The notes below the pieces were generated by a model. That model saw only the letters and a program-made list of their open reading frames with translations. It ran no database searches and had not been told where the DNA came from. This document shows positions 44,520 to 54,074 of a stretch of 64,000 nt of DNA, in pieces (position 1 is the first letter of the stretch; each line of letters opens with the position of its first letter). The position numbers and the translations under genes were made by a program. The stretch is taken from the NCBI RefSeq assembly GCF_022808855.1, contig NZ_JAKZLF010000005.1, positions 87,487-151,486 on the forward strand. The letters run 5' to 3'. The DNA comes from Anaeromyxobacter soli (GTDB lineage Bacteria > Myxococcota > Myxococcia > Myxococcales > Anaeromyxobacteraceae).

Positions 44520-44571
44520 GGGTGTTCCTCCGGTGGGGCAGTGCGCGGGTCGGGGGGAAGGCCGGCGCCGG

Positions 44572-46182
44572 TCAGCGGGCGCCGGCGGCGTGCAGGCGAG
44601 GGAGGTCTTCGCGGGGGAGCGCGGGCGGGTGCTCCAGCGCGTCCGCGACGCCACCCTCCCCGCCGACCGTGAAGAAGGCGGCGCGCTCCCGGAGCGCGTC
44701 GGCGTGGGTGGAGAGCTCCTCGGCGGTCGCGGACAGCTCCTCCGCGGCGGAGGCGTTCCGCTGCGTGACCTGATCGACGACGGTCATCGCCCTCGAGAGC
44801 TGCCCGACCCCGGCCGACTGCTCCTGCGAGGCCGCCGAGACCTCGCGCACCCGCTCGGCGGTGGTCGCGATGGTCGTCACGAGCTCCGCGAGGAGCCCGC
44901 CGCTGCGCTCGGCCACGCCGACGGAGCGGGCGGCGAGCTCGCCGATCTCCTTGGCGGCCGCCTGGCTGCGCTCGGCCAGCTTGCGGACCTCGGTCGCCAC
45001 GACCCCGAAGCCCCGCCCCTGCTCGCCCGCCCGCGCCGCCTCGATGGCGGCGTTCAGGGCGAGGAGGTTCGTCTGGTAGGCGATCTCCTCGACGATCGAG
45101 ACCCGCTCGGCGATGGCGCGCATCGCGCCCACCGTCTCGGTGACCGCCGCGCCGCTGCGCTCGGCGTTCCTCGCGCCCTCGCTCGCCATCCGCTCCACGT
45201 CCCGGCTGCTCGCCGCGTTGGAGCCGATGGACGCGTTCATCTCCTCGAGCAGCGCCGAGGTCTCCTCCACGCTGGAGGCCTGCTCGCCGGTGCCCTGCGA
45301 GAGCTGCTGCGAGGTGGCGGAGACCTGGCCCGCGACCGCCGCGAGCGCGGCGGCGCCGGAGCGCACGTCGCCGATGACCTGCGAGAGCTGCCCGCCCATG
45401 CGGCGCATCGCGGCCTGCAGGTCGCCGAGCTCGTCCTGGCTCGTCACCTCCACCGCGTCGCGCAGGTCGCCGGCCGCGATCCGCTCCGCGGCCTCCACGA
45501 CCGAGCGGAGGCCGCGCCGGATGGCGCGGACGAGGAAGGCCCCGGCGGAGGCGAGCGCCGCCGTCGCGAGGAGGAACACGACGGCGATGTCGCGCCGGGC
45601 GCCGGCCTCGGCGTCGCGGGCGCGCGCCGCGCTCGCGTCGGCGGCGGTGCGGGTCGCCACGGCGCTCGCGTCCACCACCTCGAGGAGCCGCTGCGCGTCC
45701 ACGCGGAGGCGCTCGAACGCGTCCGTCACGTCGTGCTGGGCCCCCGCCTCCTCCGCGAACTGGCCCGCCGCGCCTGCGTCCCGCCTCGCCCGCGCGGCGG
45801 AGTCGAGCTGCGCGAGGTCCTGCTTCCACCGATCGAGCGCGGGCGCGATCTGGCTCGCCCCCGCGTCCCGTCCCCCGCGCTCGAAGGCGCGCTCGGCGTC
45901 CACCGCCTCGCGAAGCTGGCCGGCGATGAGCGCGAGCGCCGCCTCGTGCACCTCCGGCTCGAGGGTGCCGTTCTCCACCGCCGACGCCGCGCCGGTGGCG
46001 CGCCCCACCGCCGTGGCGAGTCGCGACACCGCGACGAGCTGGGGCACCTTCGCGCCTGCGTAGTCGCCGACCACGCCGGCCATCGAGGCCGTCGCGACGA
46101 GACCGGCGCCGCCGACCAGCGCGACGAAGATCACCGCCACGACGAGGAGTCCCAGCACCTTCCCGCTGAGCCGCAGCTTCAT
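44572..46182 (-). CDS. Methyl-accepting chemotaxis protein
   Basis: A chemoreceptor of 536 residues. The first membrane helix ([22 protein letters not shown]) and the second (around residues 197-220) flank a four-helix-bundle periplasmic domain. A HAMP segment ([23 protein letters not shown]) and a long coiled-coil signalling domain follow, with the hairpin tip [47 protein letters not shown] 46182 is chosen over GTG 46191 on ribosome-site spacing. The Cache protein gene follows. No CheR-binding pentapeptide is seen at the C-terminus. Confidence 0.93.
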   Translation of the reverse strand: MKLRLSGKVLGLLVVAVIFVALVGGAGLVATASMAGVVGDYAGAKVPQLVAVSRLATAVGRATGAASAVENGTLEPEVHEAALALIAGQLREAVDAERAFERGGRDAGASQIAPALDRWKQDLAQLDSAARARRDAGAAGQFAEEAGAQHDVTDAFERLRVDAQRLLEVVDASAVATRTAADASAARARDAEAGARRDIAVVFLLATAALASAGAFLVRAIRRGLRSVVEAAERIAAGDLRDAVEVTSQDELGDLQAAMRRMGGQLSQVIGDVRSGAAALAAVAGQVSATSQQLSQGTGEQASSVEETSALLEEMNASIGSNAASSRDVERMASEGARNAERSGAAVTETVGAMRAIAERVSIVEEIAYQTNLLALNAAIEAARAGEQGRGFGVVATEVRKLAERSQAAAKEIGELAARSVGVAERSGGLLAELVTTIATTAERVREVSAASQEQSAGVGQLSRAMTVVDQVTQRNASAAEELSATAEELSTHADALRERAAFFTVGGEGGVADALEHPPALPREDLPRLHAAGAR

Positions 46183-46404
46183 CACGTTCACCTACCCTTG
46201 CAGGACGTACCCTCAGTCACCGGGATGCAGGACGGGGGCCGCCTGCGGCGCAGGCGCGCACTTCGGAGGCGCGGGGCCCAACCTGCCGCTTTTCCTGGCG
46301 CCCTGCCCGGCTCGAGCGGCGCGGGCGAGGTCGGGGCTCGGTGCGGGCAGCGCGACCCGGGTCGAGCGCACCCGCGAGGCGCGACCCGGGCGCGCCGATC
46401 CCTT

Positions 46405-47919
46405 ATGTTCCCTCGGCGACCTGCCGTGACGCTCGCCGACCTCATCGACCTCGAGGCCCAGCTCGCCCGCGATCGGGACGCGCCCGCGGGCGCGCTCGAG
46501 CGGCGCGACCGCGAGGCGATGCGTGGAGCGTCCCTCGCCGGTGACCGGGGGGACGTGCTCGCCCGCTGGCTCGCCCAGCTCCGCGAGCGCGAGCCGAGCC
46601 TCCTCTTCCCCGGCCGCACGGTGTCCCGCGCCCTGGCCGGCGTCCGGCTGGCGCTCGCGGCGATCGGGCTCGCGCTCGGCTGGGGCGCCGCGACGGCGCT
46701 CCTCGGCTACACCGGCGAGCACCCGGTGAACGTCTGGGACGTGCTGCTCGTCCTCGTCGGCGCGCAGGTGCTCCTGCTCCTGTTCCTCCTCGCCGCGTTC
46801 CTCTTCCCGCTCGCGACGCTGGGCGCGCCGCTCGTGGGCGTCTTCCGCGAGGCGATCGGCGCCCTCTACCCGCGCCTCGCCGGACGCGCGGCGGGGCAGG
46901 CGCGCGCGGAGGAGTGGCGCGCGCTCTGGCACCGGCTGCGCAGCCGGCGCTCGCTGTACCACTCCGTGGAGCCGTGGCTCCTGCTCGGCGCGACGCAGAC
47001 CTTCGGCGTCGCCTTCAACGTCGGGGCGCTCCTCGGGTGCCTGCGCCTCGTGGTGTTCTCCGACATCGCCTTCGCGTGGAGCACGACGCTCGTGGACCTC
47101 GACGCGCCGCGCTTCCACGCCCTCGTCTCGGCGCTGGCGCGGCCCTGGGCGTCGCTCTGGCCGGACGCCGCGCCGTCGCTCGCGCTGGTGGAGGCGACGC
47201 GCTACTCGCGGCTCGAGGGCGCCTACCTCCACGCCGGGGCAGGCCGTGCCGCGGACCCGGCGCTCGTCGGGGAGTGGTGGCGCTTCCTCCTCGCGGCCGT
47301 CGCGACCTACGGCCTCCTCCCGCGCGCCGTCGCGCTCGCGGTCGCGCGCCTGCGCGCCGCGAGGCTGCTCGCCCGCCTTCCGCTCGACGACGCGGAGATC
47401 GCGCGCGTCCTCGCCCGGCTCGCCGAGCCGCACGTCGAGACCGGGGCCGTCCTCCCCGAGGCCGCGCCGCCTGCGGTGATCCCGGCGACGGTCCCGGGCG
47501 TCGCGCCGCCCGCGGGCACGCGCTGCGCGGTGGTGCTCTGGCGCGACGTCCCGGCGCACCCCGCCCTCGAGGCGGCCATCGCCCGCCAGGTCCGGCGCGA
47601 GATCGCGAGCGTCCACGCCGCCGGCGGGCGCGACGGGCGCGACGAGCTCGGCGCGAGGTGGCTCGCCGCGGTGGACGGGGCGGAGCCGGTGGTGGTGGTC
47701 GCCGAGGGATTCGAGGCGCCGGATCGGGCGGCCTTGAGGCTCGTGCGCGAGCTGCGCGGCGCCCTGGGCCCGCGGCGGCACCTGCTCGTGCTCGTGGCGG
47801 AGGTGAGGGAGGACCGCGTCGGTCCGGCCACGGAGGCGAGCGTGCGCACCTGGCGAGACGGGCTCGCCCGGCTCGAGGACCCGTACCTCGCGGTCGAGCC
47901 TCTCCAGGGGGCGCCGTGA
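46405..47919 (+). CDS. DUF2868 membrane protein
   Basis: A 504-residue protein matching the DUF2868 family. It has a soluble start (VTLADLIDLEAQLARDRDAP), two to three hydrophobic helices at about 80-140 (LALAAIGLALGWGAATALLGY, WDVLLVLVGAQVLLLLFLLAAFLFP), WLLLGATQTFGVAFNVGALLGCLRLVVFSDIAFAWSTTL, a further helix near 300, and a soluble C-terminal region. It overlaps the next gene, a DUF3482 GTPase, by GTGA. The two families occur together in other proteobacteria. The biochemical role is unknown; a membrane-associated, GTPase-regulated process is inferred. Confidence 0.85.
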   Translation: MFPRRPAVTLADLIDLEAQLARDRDAPAGALERRDREAMRGASLAGDRGDVLARWLAQLREREPSLLFPGRTVSRALAGVRLALAAIGLALGWGAATALLGYTGEHPVNVWDVLLVLVGAQVLLLLFLLAAFLFPLATLGAPLVGVFREAIGALYPRLAGRAAGQARAEEWRALWHRLRSRRSLYHSVEPWLLLGATQTFGVAFNVGALLGCLRLVVFSDIAFAWSTTLVDLDAPRFHALVSALARPWASLWPDAAPSLALVEATRYSRLEGAYLHAGAGRAADPALVGEWWRFLLAAVATYGLLPRAVALAVARLRAARLLARLPLDDAEIARVLARLAEPHVETGAVLPEAAPPAVIPATVPGVAPPAGTRCAVVLWRDVPAHPALEAAIARQVRREIASVHAAGGRDGRDELGARWLAAVDGAEPVVVVAEGFEAPDRAALRLVRELRGALGPRRHLLVLVAEVREDRVGPATEASVRTWRDGLARLEDPYLAVEPLQGAP

Positions 47920-49424
47920 CCCCGGAGGTCCCGCGCTTCGCGGTCGTCGGCCGCGTGAACAAGGGCAAGTCGAGCATCGTCGCGACGCTCGCCGAGGACG
48001 ACTCGGTGCGCATCGACCCGCGCCCGGGGACCACCACCGAGGTGCGCGAGTTCCCCGTCCGCGTGGACGGGCGGACCCTGTTCGTGCTCGTCGACACGCC
48101 CGGGTTCGAGGACGCTCCGCGCGCCCTCGCCTGGCTGCGCGCTCGCGAGGTGAGCGCGGCGGAGCGGCCCGCGCGCGTCGCCGAGCTCGTGCGTGCCTTC
48201 GAGGGCACCTCCGAGCTCGTCGAGGAGTGCCGCCTGCTCGCGCCGATCCTGGCGGGCGCGAGCGTGCTCTACGTCGTCGACGGCACGCACCCGTATCGGC
48301 CGAACTACGACGCCGAGATGGAGATCCTCCGCTGGACGGGCCGGCCCGGGATGGCGCTCGTCAACCGCATCGGCGCAGAGGACCACGCGGCCGAGTGGCA
48401 CCGCGCGCTCGACCAGCACTTCAAGATCGTGCGCGACTTCGACGCGTTCTCGGTCTCGTTCGAGGAGCGGGTGAACCTCCTGCAGGTCTTCCGGGAGCTG
48501 CGGCCCGACTGGCGCGCGGCGGTGGACGAGGCGGTCGCCGCGCTCGTCGCCCAGCGTGGCCGGCGCCGGGCGGAGGCGGCCGCCCTCGTCTCCGGCCTCC
48601 TCGTGGACGCGCTCACGCACACCGAGGAGCTCGCGGTCGAGGACGAGGCCGCGATCGAGGAGCAGCGCGACCGCCTCGAGCGGAGCTTCCACGACGCGCT
48701 CCGCGCCCGCGAGGAGGAGGCGCGCCGCCGCGTCGAGGCGCTGTACGGCCACCGCGAGGCGCGGTTCGAGGAGGGCCCCGGCCTCGAGCGGCCCGTGTAC
48801 CGCCAGGATCTCTTCGCCGAGGAGGCCTGGAAGCTGCTCGGGCTCTCTCCCGCGCAGCTCGTCGCCGCCGGCGCGCTGGCCGGCGCGGCCATCGGCGGCG
48901 CGGTGGACGCGGCGGTCGGGGGCGCGAGCATCTTCGCGGGCACCGTCCTCGGCGGCGCGCTCGGCGGCGGCGGCGCGCTGTACGGCGTGGGGAGGCGCTA
49001 CGCGCGCGTCCGCTCGATCGGCGCGCCCGGCATCCCCGGCCTCCTCCTCGACGTCCAGCGCTACTGGTCCGGCGCGCGCCGCTTCCGCATCGGTCCGCAC
49101 GCGCAGCCGAACTTCCCGTGGGTCCTCCTCGATCGCGCGCTCCTCCACTACGACAGCGTGGTCCGCCGCACGCACGCGCGGCGCGGGCCCATCGCGGTCG
49201 AGACGGCCGGCGCGGGGGGTGGCCGAGCCGGCCTCGTCGCGGAGTTCGCGCGCGGCGAGCGGCGCGGCCTCGAGTCGCTCTTCCGCCGGCTCCGGCGCGA
49301 CCCCTACGACCCGCCGCGCTGGGTGCGGGACGAGCTCGAGCGCGCGATCGGCCGGATCCTCCGCCGGGTCGATCCCATCCCGGGCGAGGAGCCCTCAGCG
49401 GAAGCTCTCCCTCACGGTCCGTGA
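47916..49424 (+). CDS. DUF3482-containing GTPase
   Basis: A 502-residue Era/YfjP-like GTPase. The N-terminal G domain has G1 FAVVGRVNKGKSSIVATL, G2 RPGTTTEV, G3 VDTPGFED and a G4-like ALVNRIG in place of the usual NKxD. The rest is the DUF3482 region: a long charged helix (about 205-285), then a Gly/Ala-rich hydrophobic hairpin (VAAGALAGAAIGGAVDAAVGGASIFAGTVLGGALGG) that could insert in membrane, and a basic C-terminal part. The GTG start overlaps the DUF2868 stop. The pair probably works as a unit at the membrane. Confidence 0.88.
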   Translation: MTPEVPRFAVVGRVNKGKSSIVATLAEDDSVRIDPRPGTTTEVREFPVRVDGRTLFVLVDTPGFEDAPRALAWLRAREVSAAERPARVAELVRAFEGTSELVEECRLLAPILAGASVLYVVDGTHPYRPNYDAEMEILRWTGRPGMALVNRIGAEDHAAEWHRALDQHFKIVRDFDAFSVSFEERVNLLQVFRELRPDWRAAVDEAVAALVAQRGRRRAEAAALVSGLLVDALTHTEELAVEDEAAIEEQRDRLERSFHDALRAREEEARRRVEALYGHREARFEEGPGLERPVYRQDLFAEEAWKLLGLSPAQLVAAGALAGAAIGGAVDAAVGGASIFAGTVLGGALGGGGALYGVGRRYARVRSIGAPGIPGLLLDVQRYWSGARRFRIGPHAQPNFPWVLLDRALLHYDSVVRRTHARRGPIAVETAGAGGGRAGLVAEFARGERRGLESLFRRLRRDPYDPPRWVRDELERAIGRILRRVDPIPGEEPSAEALPHGP

Positions 49425-49513
49425 GCGGCCGAGGTCCGCCCGCGCGTCGACGCGCCGGCGGCCATGCGGGGCAGTGAGGGTCTCAGGGTCGGGTCCTGCT
49501 CGAGGCGCCTCGC

Positions 49514-49876
49514 CTACGCGCTCCCCACCAGCGCCGCGAGCTCGCCCTGCACGTCGCTGCCGACGTTCAGCTCCACGAGGCGGCGGAGGTGGGCGATGCT
49601 CTCGAGGTCGATCGCGTACCAGCGCACGCCGACGCGCCTCCCCTCGCGATGCGCGATGGCACCGTCCATCCGGATCACCACCTCACCGCCTTCCAGCCGG
49701 AGCGCCAGCGCGCACGGGTCGCCGCGCTCGACGTCGAGCCCCTCGCCCACCTCGACGAGCGCGCCTTTGAGGCCGATGTCGAGGAGTCGCGCGGGCGCGG
49801 TGCCGCGCTCCACGTGCAGCTCCACGCCCGCGTGGAAGGGGATGCGCGAGAACCGCCGCCGGTCGGGTGCGTCCAT
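49514..49876 (-). CDS. PilZ-domain protein
   Basis: A single-domain protein of 120 residues. RRRFSRIPFHAGVELH carries the Arg-rich c-di-GMP-binding motif (RxxxR), and LLDIGLKGALVEV is the D/N-x-S/G-x-x-G motif with Gly in place of the usual Ser. The remainder (VIRMDGAIAHREGRRVGVRWYAID) completes the barrel. Probable cyclic-di-GMP effector for motility or surface traits; the partner is unknown. The ATG at 49876 with GGAGGG just upstream is preferred to a GTG four codons earlier. Confidence 0.85.
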   Translation of the reverse strand: MDAPDRRRFSRIPFHAGVELHVERGTAPARLLDIGLKGALVEVGEGLDVERGDPCALALRLEGGEVVIRMDGAIAHREGRRVGVRWYAIDLESIAHLRRLVELNVGSDVQGELAALVGSA

Positions 49877-49936
49877 CAGGCCCTCCACGGCCGCCGGAGC
49901 GGCCCGCCACTCGATCGACGAACGTCGCCCGATGGA

Positions 49937-50230
49937 TCAGCGAGGCGCAACGGGCGGCTCGGGGCGTGCGCGAGCGCGCACCTCCACGTGCGCGCCCGCC
50001 ACCATCACCGGCCGCAGCCGCGCGCCCGCGAGCGCCTCGAAGATCGCCCGCGAGACGACGCCGGGATCCTGCAGCAGATCGGCGACCACGGAGGCGGGGA
50101 AGACCTCGCACGTCCCGGCGTCCTCGGGGCGGCGATGGGGCTGGAAGCCGGAGCGCCGGAGCAGGTCGAAGGCCGCGCGGTACGGCGCAGGATCCGCTCC
50201 CGAGAGCGCGAAACGAATGACGGTCCACAT
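49937..50230 (-). CDS. Small hypothetical protein
   Basis: A 97-residue cytoplasmic protein (MWTVIRFALSGADPAPYRAAFDLLRRSGFQPHRRPEDAGTCEVFPASVVADLLQDPGVVSRAIFEAL...). The pattern strand-helix-strand with PYRAAFDLLRRSGF suggests a small ferredoxin-like alpha/beta fold. No family is recognised. Translation may begin at ATG 50230 (AAGGG just before) or at an upstream TTG adjoining GGAGG. It lies 60 bp upstream of the PilZ gene on the same strand, so the two may be co-transcribed. Confidence 0.55.
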   Translation of the reverse strand: MWTVIRFALSGADPAPYRAAFDLLRRSGFQPHRRPEDAGTCEVFPASVVADLLQDPGVVSRAIFEALAGARLRPVMVAGAHVEVRARARPEPPVAPR

Positions 50231-50371
50231 GACCCTTGCGGCCAACCTCCGTCACGGCAGACGAGCCACCAAGTGCCCCAAGGGGAGCCGCCTCCGGGTG
50301 CGGCGAGGTGGGCGCACCCTGCCCGCCTGGGTTGCAGGCGCCGGCGGTGGCGTGGTCTGTTCCGTGCTCGT

Positions 50372-51025
50372 TTGCGAACGCTCGAAGAGCTCGTCGAATT
50401 CGTCCGGGAGCGCACTGCGCCCGCGCCCGTGCCCCTCGCCCCCGAGATCATGATTCACCAGGCGAGCGAGCTGACGCCGCTGTGGCATGCGACGGCGGCC
50501 GAGCTGGCGGGCTGGGACGACTCGCCGTTCTGGGCGTTCCCGTGGGCGGGGGGCCAGGCGCTCGCGCGCCACGTGCTCGACCACCCCGACCTCGTTCGCG
50601 GACGCTCGGTGGCGGACTTCGCGACGGGCAGCGGTCTCGTCGCCATCGCGGCCCTGCGCGCCGGCGCGGCGCGGGTCCTCGCGCTCGACCTCGACCCGTT
50701 CTGCGAGGCGGCCGTGCGGGTGAACGCTGCGCTGAACGGGGTCGCGCCGGAGTTCCGCGCGGGCGATGCGATCGAGGCGCCGCTCCCCGGCGTCGAGGTG
50801 GTGCTCGCGGGCGACGTCTTCTACGAGCGGTCGCTCGCCGCCAGGAGCCTCGCGTGGTTCCGCCGGCTCGCCGCGCGCGGCGTGAGCGTCCTCGCCGGCG
50901 ACGCGGGCCGCACCTACGCTCCGCGCGAGGGCTTCGCCGTCCGGGCGTCCTACGACGTCCCGACGACGGTGGAGATCGAGGACGGCCCGCTCCGGCACGC
51001 GCGCGTGCTCGAGATCCTGCCCTGA
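50372..51025 (+). CDS. Class I SAM methyltransferase (ETF-beta/nicotinamide methylase-like)
   Basis: A protein of about 217 residues of the COG3897/ETFB-lysine-methyltransferase type. PVPLAPEIMIHQASELTPLWHATAAEL and PFWAFPWAGGQALARHVLDHPDLVRGRSVADFATGSGLVAIAALRAGAARVLALDLDPF include the SAM motif I (DFATGSG) and acidic motif II. VVLAGDVFYE is the post-II catalytic motif of this group. Bacterial relatives methylate electron-transfer flavoprotein beta. The start is uncertain; a TTG at 50372 gives the family's usual N-terminus, with no clear ribosome site. Confidence 0.8.
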   Translation: MRTLEELVEFVRERTAPAPVPLAPEIMIHQASELTPLWHATAAELAGWDDSPFWAFPWAGGQALARHVLDHPDLVRGRSVADFATGSGLVAIAALRAGAARVLALDLDPFCEAAVRVNAALNGVAPEFRAGDAIEAPLPGVEVVLAGDVFYERSLAARSLAWFRRLAARGVSVLAGDAGRTYAPREGFAVRASYDVPTTVEIEDGPLRHARVLEILP

Positions 51026-51156
51026 CCCGCGTCCGCTCGCCGGTACGGCGGCCCGGGCCGACGATCGACGGCGCGTGACCTGGCACGCGGCGGACGGGTC
51101 GCGCGGCTCCGCTCGCGTGGCCGCGACCGCCGGGACGGGTGGTACGCTCCGTCGCG

Positions 51157-52023
51157 ATGCTCGACCTGCCCACCTCCGCGGCGCGGCCGGCCGCCGTCGT
51201 CTGCGGCCACGTGACGCTCGACCGTGTCGCCGGGCGGCTCGTCCCGGGGGGATCGGCGTGGTACGCGGCGCACACGTTCCGCGCGCTCGGCGCCCGGGCG
51301 CGCGTGCTCACGGCCGCCGGCGCCGACTATCCGGAGCGCGCGCTCGCCGGGGTGGAGTCCATCATCGCGCCCGCGGCGCGCACGACCCTCTTCGTCAACA
51401 TGCACGCGCCGGGCGGCGCCCGCCGGCAGCGGGTCGAGGCCTCCGCCCCGCCGCTCGATCCGGCCACCCTCCCCGTGGCCTGGCGCGGCGCGGACGTGCT
51501 CCACCTCGCGCCCGTCCTCGGCGAGGTGGCGCCGCGTGCGTTCGCCGACGTCGCCGGCGCACGGGTGGTGGGGCTGGGCGTCCAGGGGCTCGTGCGCGCC
51601 GTGGCGGCGGACGGCACCGTCGTGCAGCCGCGCTGGTCCTTCGCGCCCGCCGAGCTCGCCGGCGTGACCGCCGCGTTCGTCGGAGAGGACGACCTCGCCG
51701 GCCAGGACGACCTCCTCGCGCGCCTCGCCGCGGCGGTGCCGATCGTCGTCTTCACGCGGGGCGCCGCCGGCTGCACGGTGACGACGCGCGACCGCACGTT
51801 CGTCGTGGGGGTGTTCCCCACGCGAGAGGTCGATCCGACCGGGGCCGGCGACGTGTTCGCGGCCGCCTTCCTGCTCGCGCTCGCCCGCGGTGACGACCCG
51901 GTCGAGGCCGCGCGCCTCGGCGCGGCCGCGGCGTCGATCGTGGTCGAGGGAGTGGGAGGGGAAACGCTGCCGCGGATCGGCGAGGCGGCGGAGCGCGCGA
52001 GGAGGGTGCCGGTGGGGACGTGA
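51157..52023 (+). CDS. PfkB/ribokinase-family protein
   Basis: A 288-residue kinase of the PfkB superfamily. AAVVCGHVTLDRVAGRLVPGGSAWYAAHTFRALGARARVLTAAG gives the N-terminal GG substrate motif. VIVFTRGAAGCTV is the strand before the lid, and REVDPTGAGDVFAAAFLLAL is the catalytic PfkB signature with Asp. It is more canonical than the protein at 78-914, though still without a clear sugar specificity. The ATG at 51157 has no Shine-Dalgarno; TACGCT (51143-51148) lies eight bases upstream and could be a -10 for a leaderless transcript. It converges on trmJ. Confidence 0.87.
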   Translation: MLDLPTSAARPAAVVCGHVTLDRVAGRLVPGGSAWYAAHTFRALGARARVLTAAGADYPERALAGVESIIAPAARTTLFVNMHAPGGARRQRVEASAPPLDPATLPVAWRGADVLHLAPVLGEVAPRAFADVAGARVVGLGVQGLVRAVAADGTVVQPRWSFAPAELAGVTAAFVGEDDLAGQDDLLARLAAAVPIVVFTRGAAGCTVTTRDRTFVVGVFPTREVDPTGAGDVFAAAFLLALARGDDPVEAARLGAAAASIVVEGVGGETLPRIGEAAERARRVPVGT

Positions 52024-52038
52024 GACCGAGACCCCGAC

Positions 52039-52770
52039 CTACCCCTCTCCCCTCCCCAGCGTCCGCAGCGCCGCCGACCAAAGCCTCGCCTCCCGCTGCG
52101 TGAGCCGCGCGCGCCGCAGGGGAGCGACGAGGTCGCGCACCGCGTGCCGCTCCGGTCCCGCGAGGAATCCGCCCGCCCGCAGCGCCGCGCGCAGCGCCGC
52201 CTCGAGGCTCCCGAGCTCCGCGTCCGTCGCGCCCGCGGGCGGGGACGTGGGAGCCCGCGCGTGCGCCTCGAGCGCCGCCCGCCTGAGCTCGTAGGCATAG
52301 AGGAGCACCGCCTGGGCGAGGTTCACCGAGGGTTGCGCCTCGTCCGTCGGGATGGAGGACAGGTCGTGGCAACGGAGGACCTCGTCGTTCGTGAGACCGC
52401 TGCGCTCGTCGCCGAAGACGATCGCCGTCCGCCCCGCCGGGGCGCGCTCGAGCGCCTCGCGCGCGACCGCCGCGGGGGCGAGGCGCCGCTTGCCGCGCAC
52501 CCTCCGGGAGCTGGTGCCGACGACCCACGCGCAGTCGGCGACCGCCTCGTCGAGCGTCCGGACGAGCCGAGGCCTGTCGAGGAGGTCCTCCGCGTGCACC
52601 GCCACCCTGCGGGCCGTCGCGAAGTCGTGCGTCCCGAGCTCCGCGATGGCCCAGTCGGCGAGCCCGAAGTTCTTCATCGCGCGCGCGACGGCGCCGAGGT
52701 TCTCGGGGTTCCGCGGCCGGAGCAGGACGATCCGCACCGGCGCGGGGACGACGGGCATCGCTTCGGGCAT
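52039..52770 (-). CDS. trmJ: tRNA/rRNA methyltransferase, TrmJ family
   Basis: A SPOUT-fold methyltransferase of 243 residues. The N-terminal RIVLLRPRNPENLGAVARAMKNFGL is motif 1. The knot motifs are TAIVFGDERSGLTNDEVLRCHDLSSIPTDEAQPSVNLAQAVLLYAYELRR. The helical C-terminal extension is typical of TrmJ, which makes 2'-O-methyl C/U at position 32 of tRNAs. The match is at family level; TrmH-type relatives are possible. The ATG at 52770 is in frame; a closer second Met follows four codons later. Confidence 0.88.
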   Translation of the reverse strand: MPEAMPVVPAPVRIVLLRPRNPENLGAVARAMKNFGLADWAIAELGTHDFATARRVAVHAEDLLDRPRLVRTLDEAVADCAWVVGTSSRRVRGKRRLAPAAVAREALERAPAGRTAIVFGDERSGLTNDEVLRCHDLSSIPTDEAQPSVNLAQAVLLYAYELRRAALEAHARAPTSPPAGATDAELGSLEAALRAALRAGGFLAGPERHAVRDLVAPLRRARLTQREARLWSAALRTLGRGEG

Positions 52771-52917
52771 GGGGCATCGTACGACGGCTCCTCGCCCGCT
52801 CGCTCGCCCGGCGGAGCCGGCGGGTCCGCGGCGGGTTGCCCGCCTCGACCGGAGCGCCCCGACGGTCCCCCTCGCGCCGCGCGACCGCGTGAGGTTCGAT
52901 GCACGAGGAGGTAGACG

Positions 52918-53343
52918 ATGCGCGTGCGCGAGGTGATGACCCGGAACGCCGCGACCATCGGCGTGGACGAGACGCTGGTCGCGGCCGCCCGGAAGATGAA
53001 GGAGCTCGGCGTCGGCGCCCTCCCCGTGCTCGAGGACGGCACGCTCTCGGGGATCGTGACCGATCGGGACATCGCCGTGCGGGCGACCGCGGCGGGCGCA
53101 GACCCGAGACGCACCCGCGTCCGGGAGGCCATGACGCCCCAGGTCGTCGCCTGCACCGAGGAGGACGAGCTCGCCGAGGCGGCGCACGCGATGGAGGCGT
53201 GCGCGGTGCGGCGGCTCATCGTGCTCGACGGCGCCGGGCACCTCTCCGGCATGCTCTCCGTCGAGGACATCGCGAACGCGAGCACCGCGCTCGCCGCGGA
53301 GGTGCTCCGCCACGCGCGCGACCCGATGCTCGGCGCCCTCTGA
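52918..53343 (+). CDS. Two-CBS-domain protein
   Basis: A 141-residue protein consisting of a Bateman pair of CBS domains. MRVREVMTRNAATIGVDETLVAAARKMKELGVGALPVLEDGTLSGIVTDRDIAVRA is the first; VREAMTPQVVACTEEDELAEAAHAMEACAVRRLIVLDGAGHLSGMLSVEDIA is the second. Such free-standing pairs bind adenosyl nucleotides and regulate unlinked partners. AGGAGG lies about seven bases before the ATG. It is divergent from trmJ. Confidence 0.92.
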   Translation: MRVREVMTRNAATIGVDETLVAAARKMKELGVGALPVLEDGTLSGIVTDRDIAVRATAAGADPRRTRVREAMTPQVVACTEEDELAEAAHAMEACAVRRLIVLDGAGHLSGMLSVEDIANASTALAAEVLRHARDPMLGAL

Positions 53344-53382
53344 CCGCGCGCTCCACCTCCGCCGACGTGCTAAGTAGCTCGC

Positions 53383-54024
53383 GTGCTGCGCGGCGGCTTC
53401 CATCTCCCCATCGCCTTCGACGTCGCCGCCTCGTTCCTGTTCGCGGTGACGGGGGCGATCTCCGCGGTCCGCAAGCGCTACGATCTCGTCGGCATCCTCG
53501 TGCTCTCGATCGCGACGGGGCTCGGCGGAGCGCTCCTCCGCGACGGGCTGTTCCTCCAGCAGGGGCCACCCGCCGTGCTCACCGACGGGCGCTACCTGCT
53601 CGGCGTGCTCGGCGGCGGCCTCGCCGGCGCGTTCTTCGGGCGGCACTTCCAGCGCGCCCGGCTCGCGATCGTGGTCATCGACGCGCTCGGGCTCGGCGTG
53701 TACGGGGTGGTGGGCGCGCAGAAATCGCTCGCCGCGGGCCTCCCGCTCGTCTCCGTGGCGCTCGTCGGCTGCGTGAACGCGGTGGGCGGCGGGATGCTGC
53801 GCGACGTCCTCGTCCGCGAGGAGCCGCTCATCTTCAAGCCCGGCGAGGCCTACGCCCTCGCCGCCCTCACCGGCGTGCTGTGCTTCATCGCCCTCGCGGC
53901 CGGCCTCCGCCTGCCGGAGGAGACGGCGGCGTTCGCGGGGATAAGTCTCGCGTTCATGGTACGTCTGCTCTCCATCCGGCTCGGCTGGCGCACCGGTGCG
54001 TTCGAGCCCGACCACGGCCCCTGA
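53383..54024 (+). CDS. TRIC/UPF0126-family membrane channel
   Basis: A 213-residue membrane protein with about seven helices arranged as two repeats of the UPF0126 unit. The repeat signatures are FDVAASFLFAVTGAISAVRKRYDLVGILVLSIATGLGGALLRDGLF and IDALGLGVYGVVGAQKSL...CVNAVGGGMLRDVLVREEPLIF. The GGA/GGG-containing kinked helices are those of prokaryotic TRIC cation channels; some relatives are annotated as glycine transporters. The GTG start has no good ribosome site. Downstream comes the tetraheme cytochrome. Confidence 0.87.
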   Translation: MLRGGFHLPIAFDVAASFLFAVTGAISAVRKRYDLVGILVLSIATGLGGALLRDGLFLQQGPPAVLTDGRYLLGVLGGGLAGAFFGRHFQRARLAIVVIDALGLGVYGVVGAQKSLAAGLPLVSVALVGCVNAVGGGMLRDVLVREEPLIFKPGEAYALAALTGVLCFIALAAGLRLPEETAAFAGISLAFMVRLLSIRLGWRTGAFEPDHGP

Positions 54025-54074
54025 TCCGAGCGCTCGCCCGGTTGCTCTCCATCAAGGCAGCCAGGCGACCCGTT

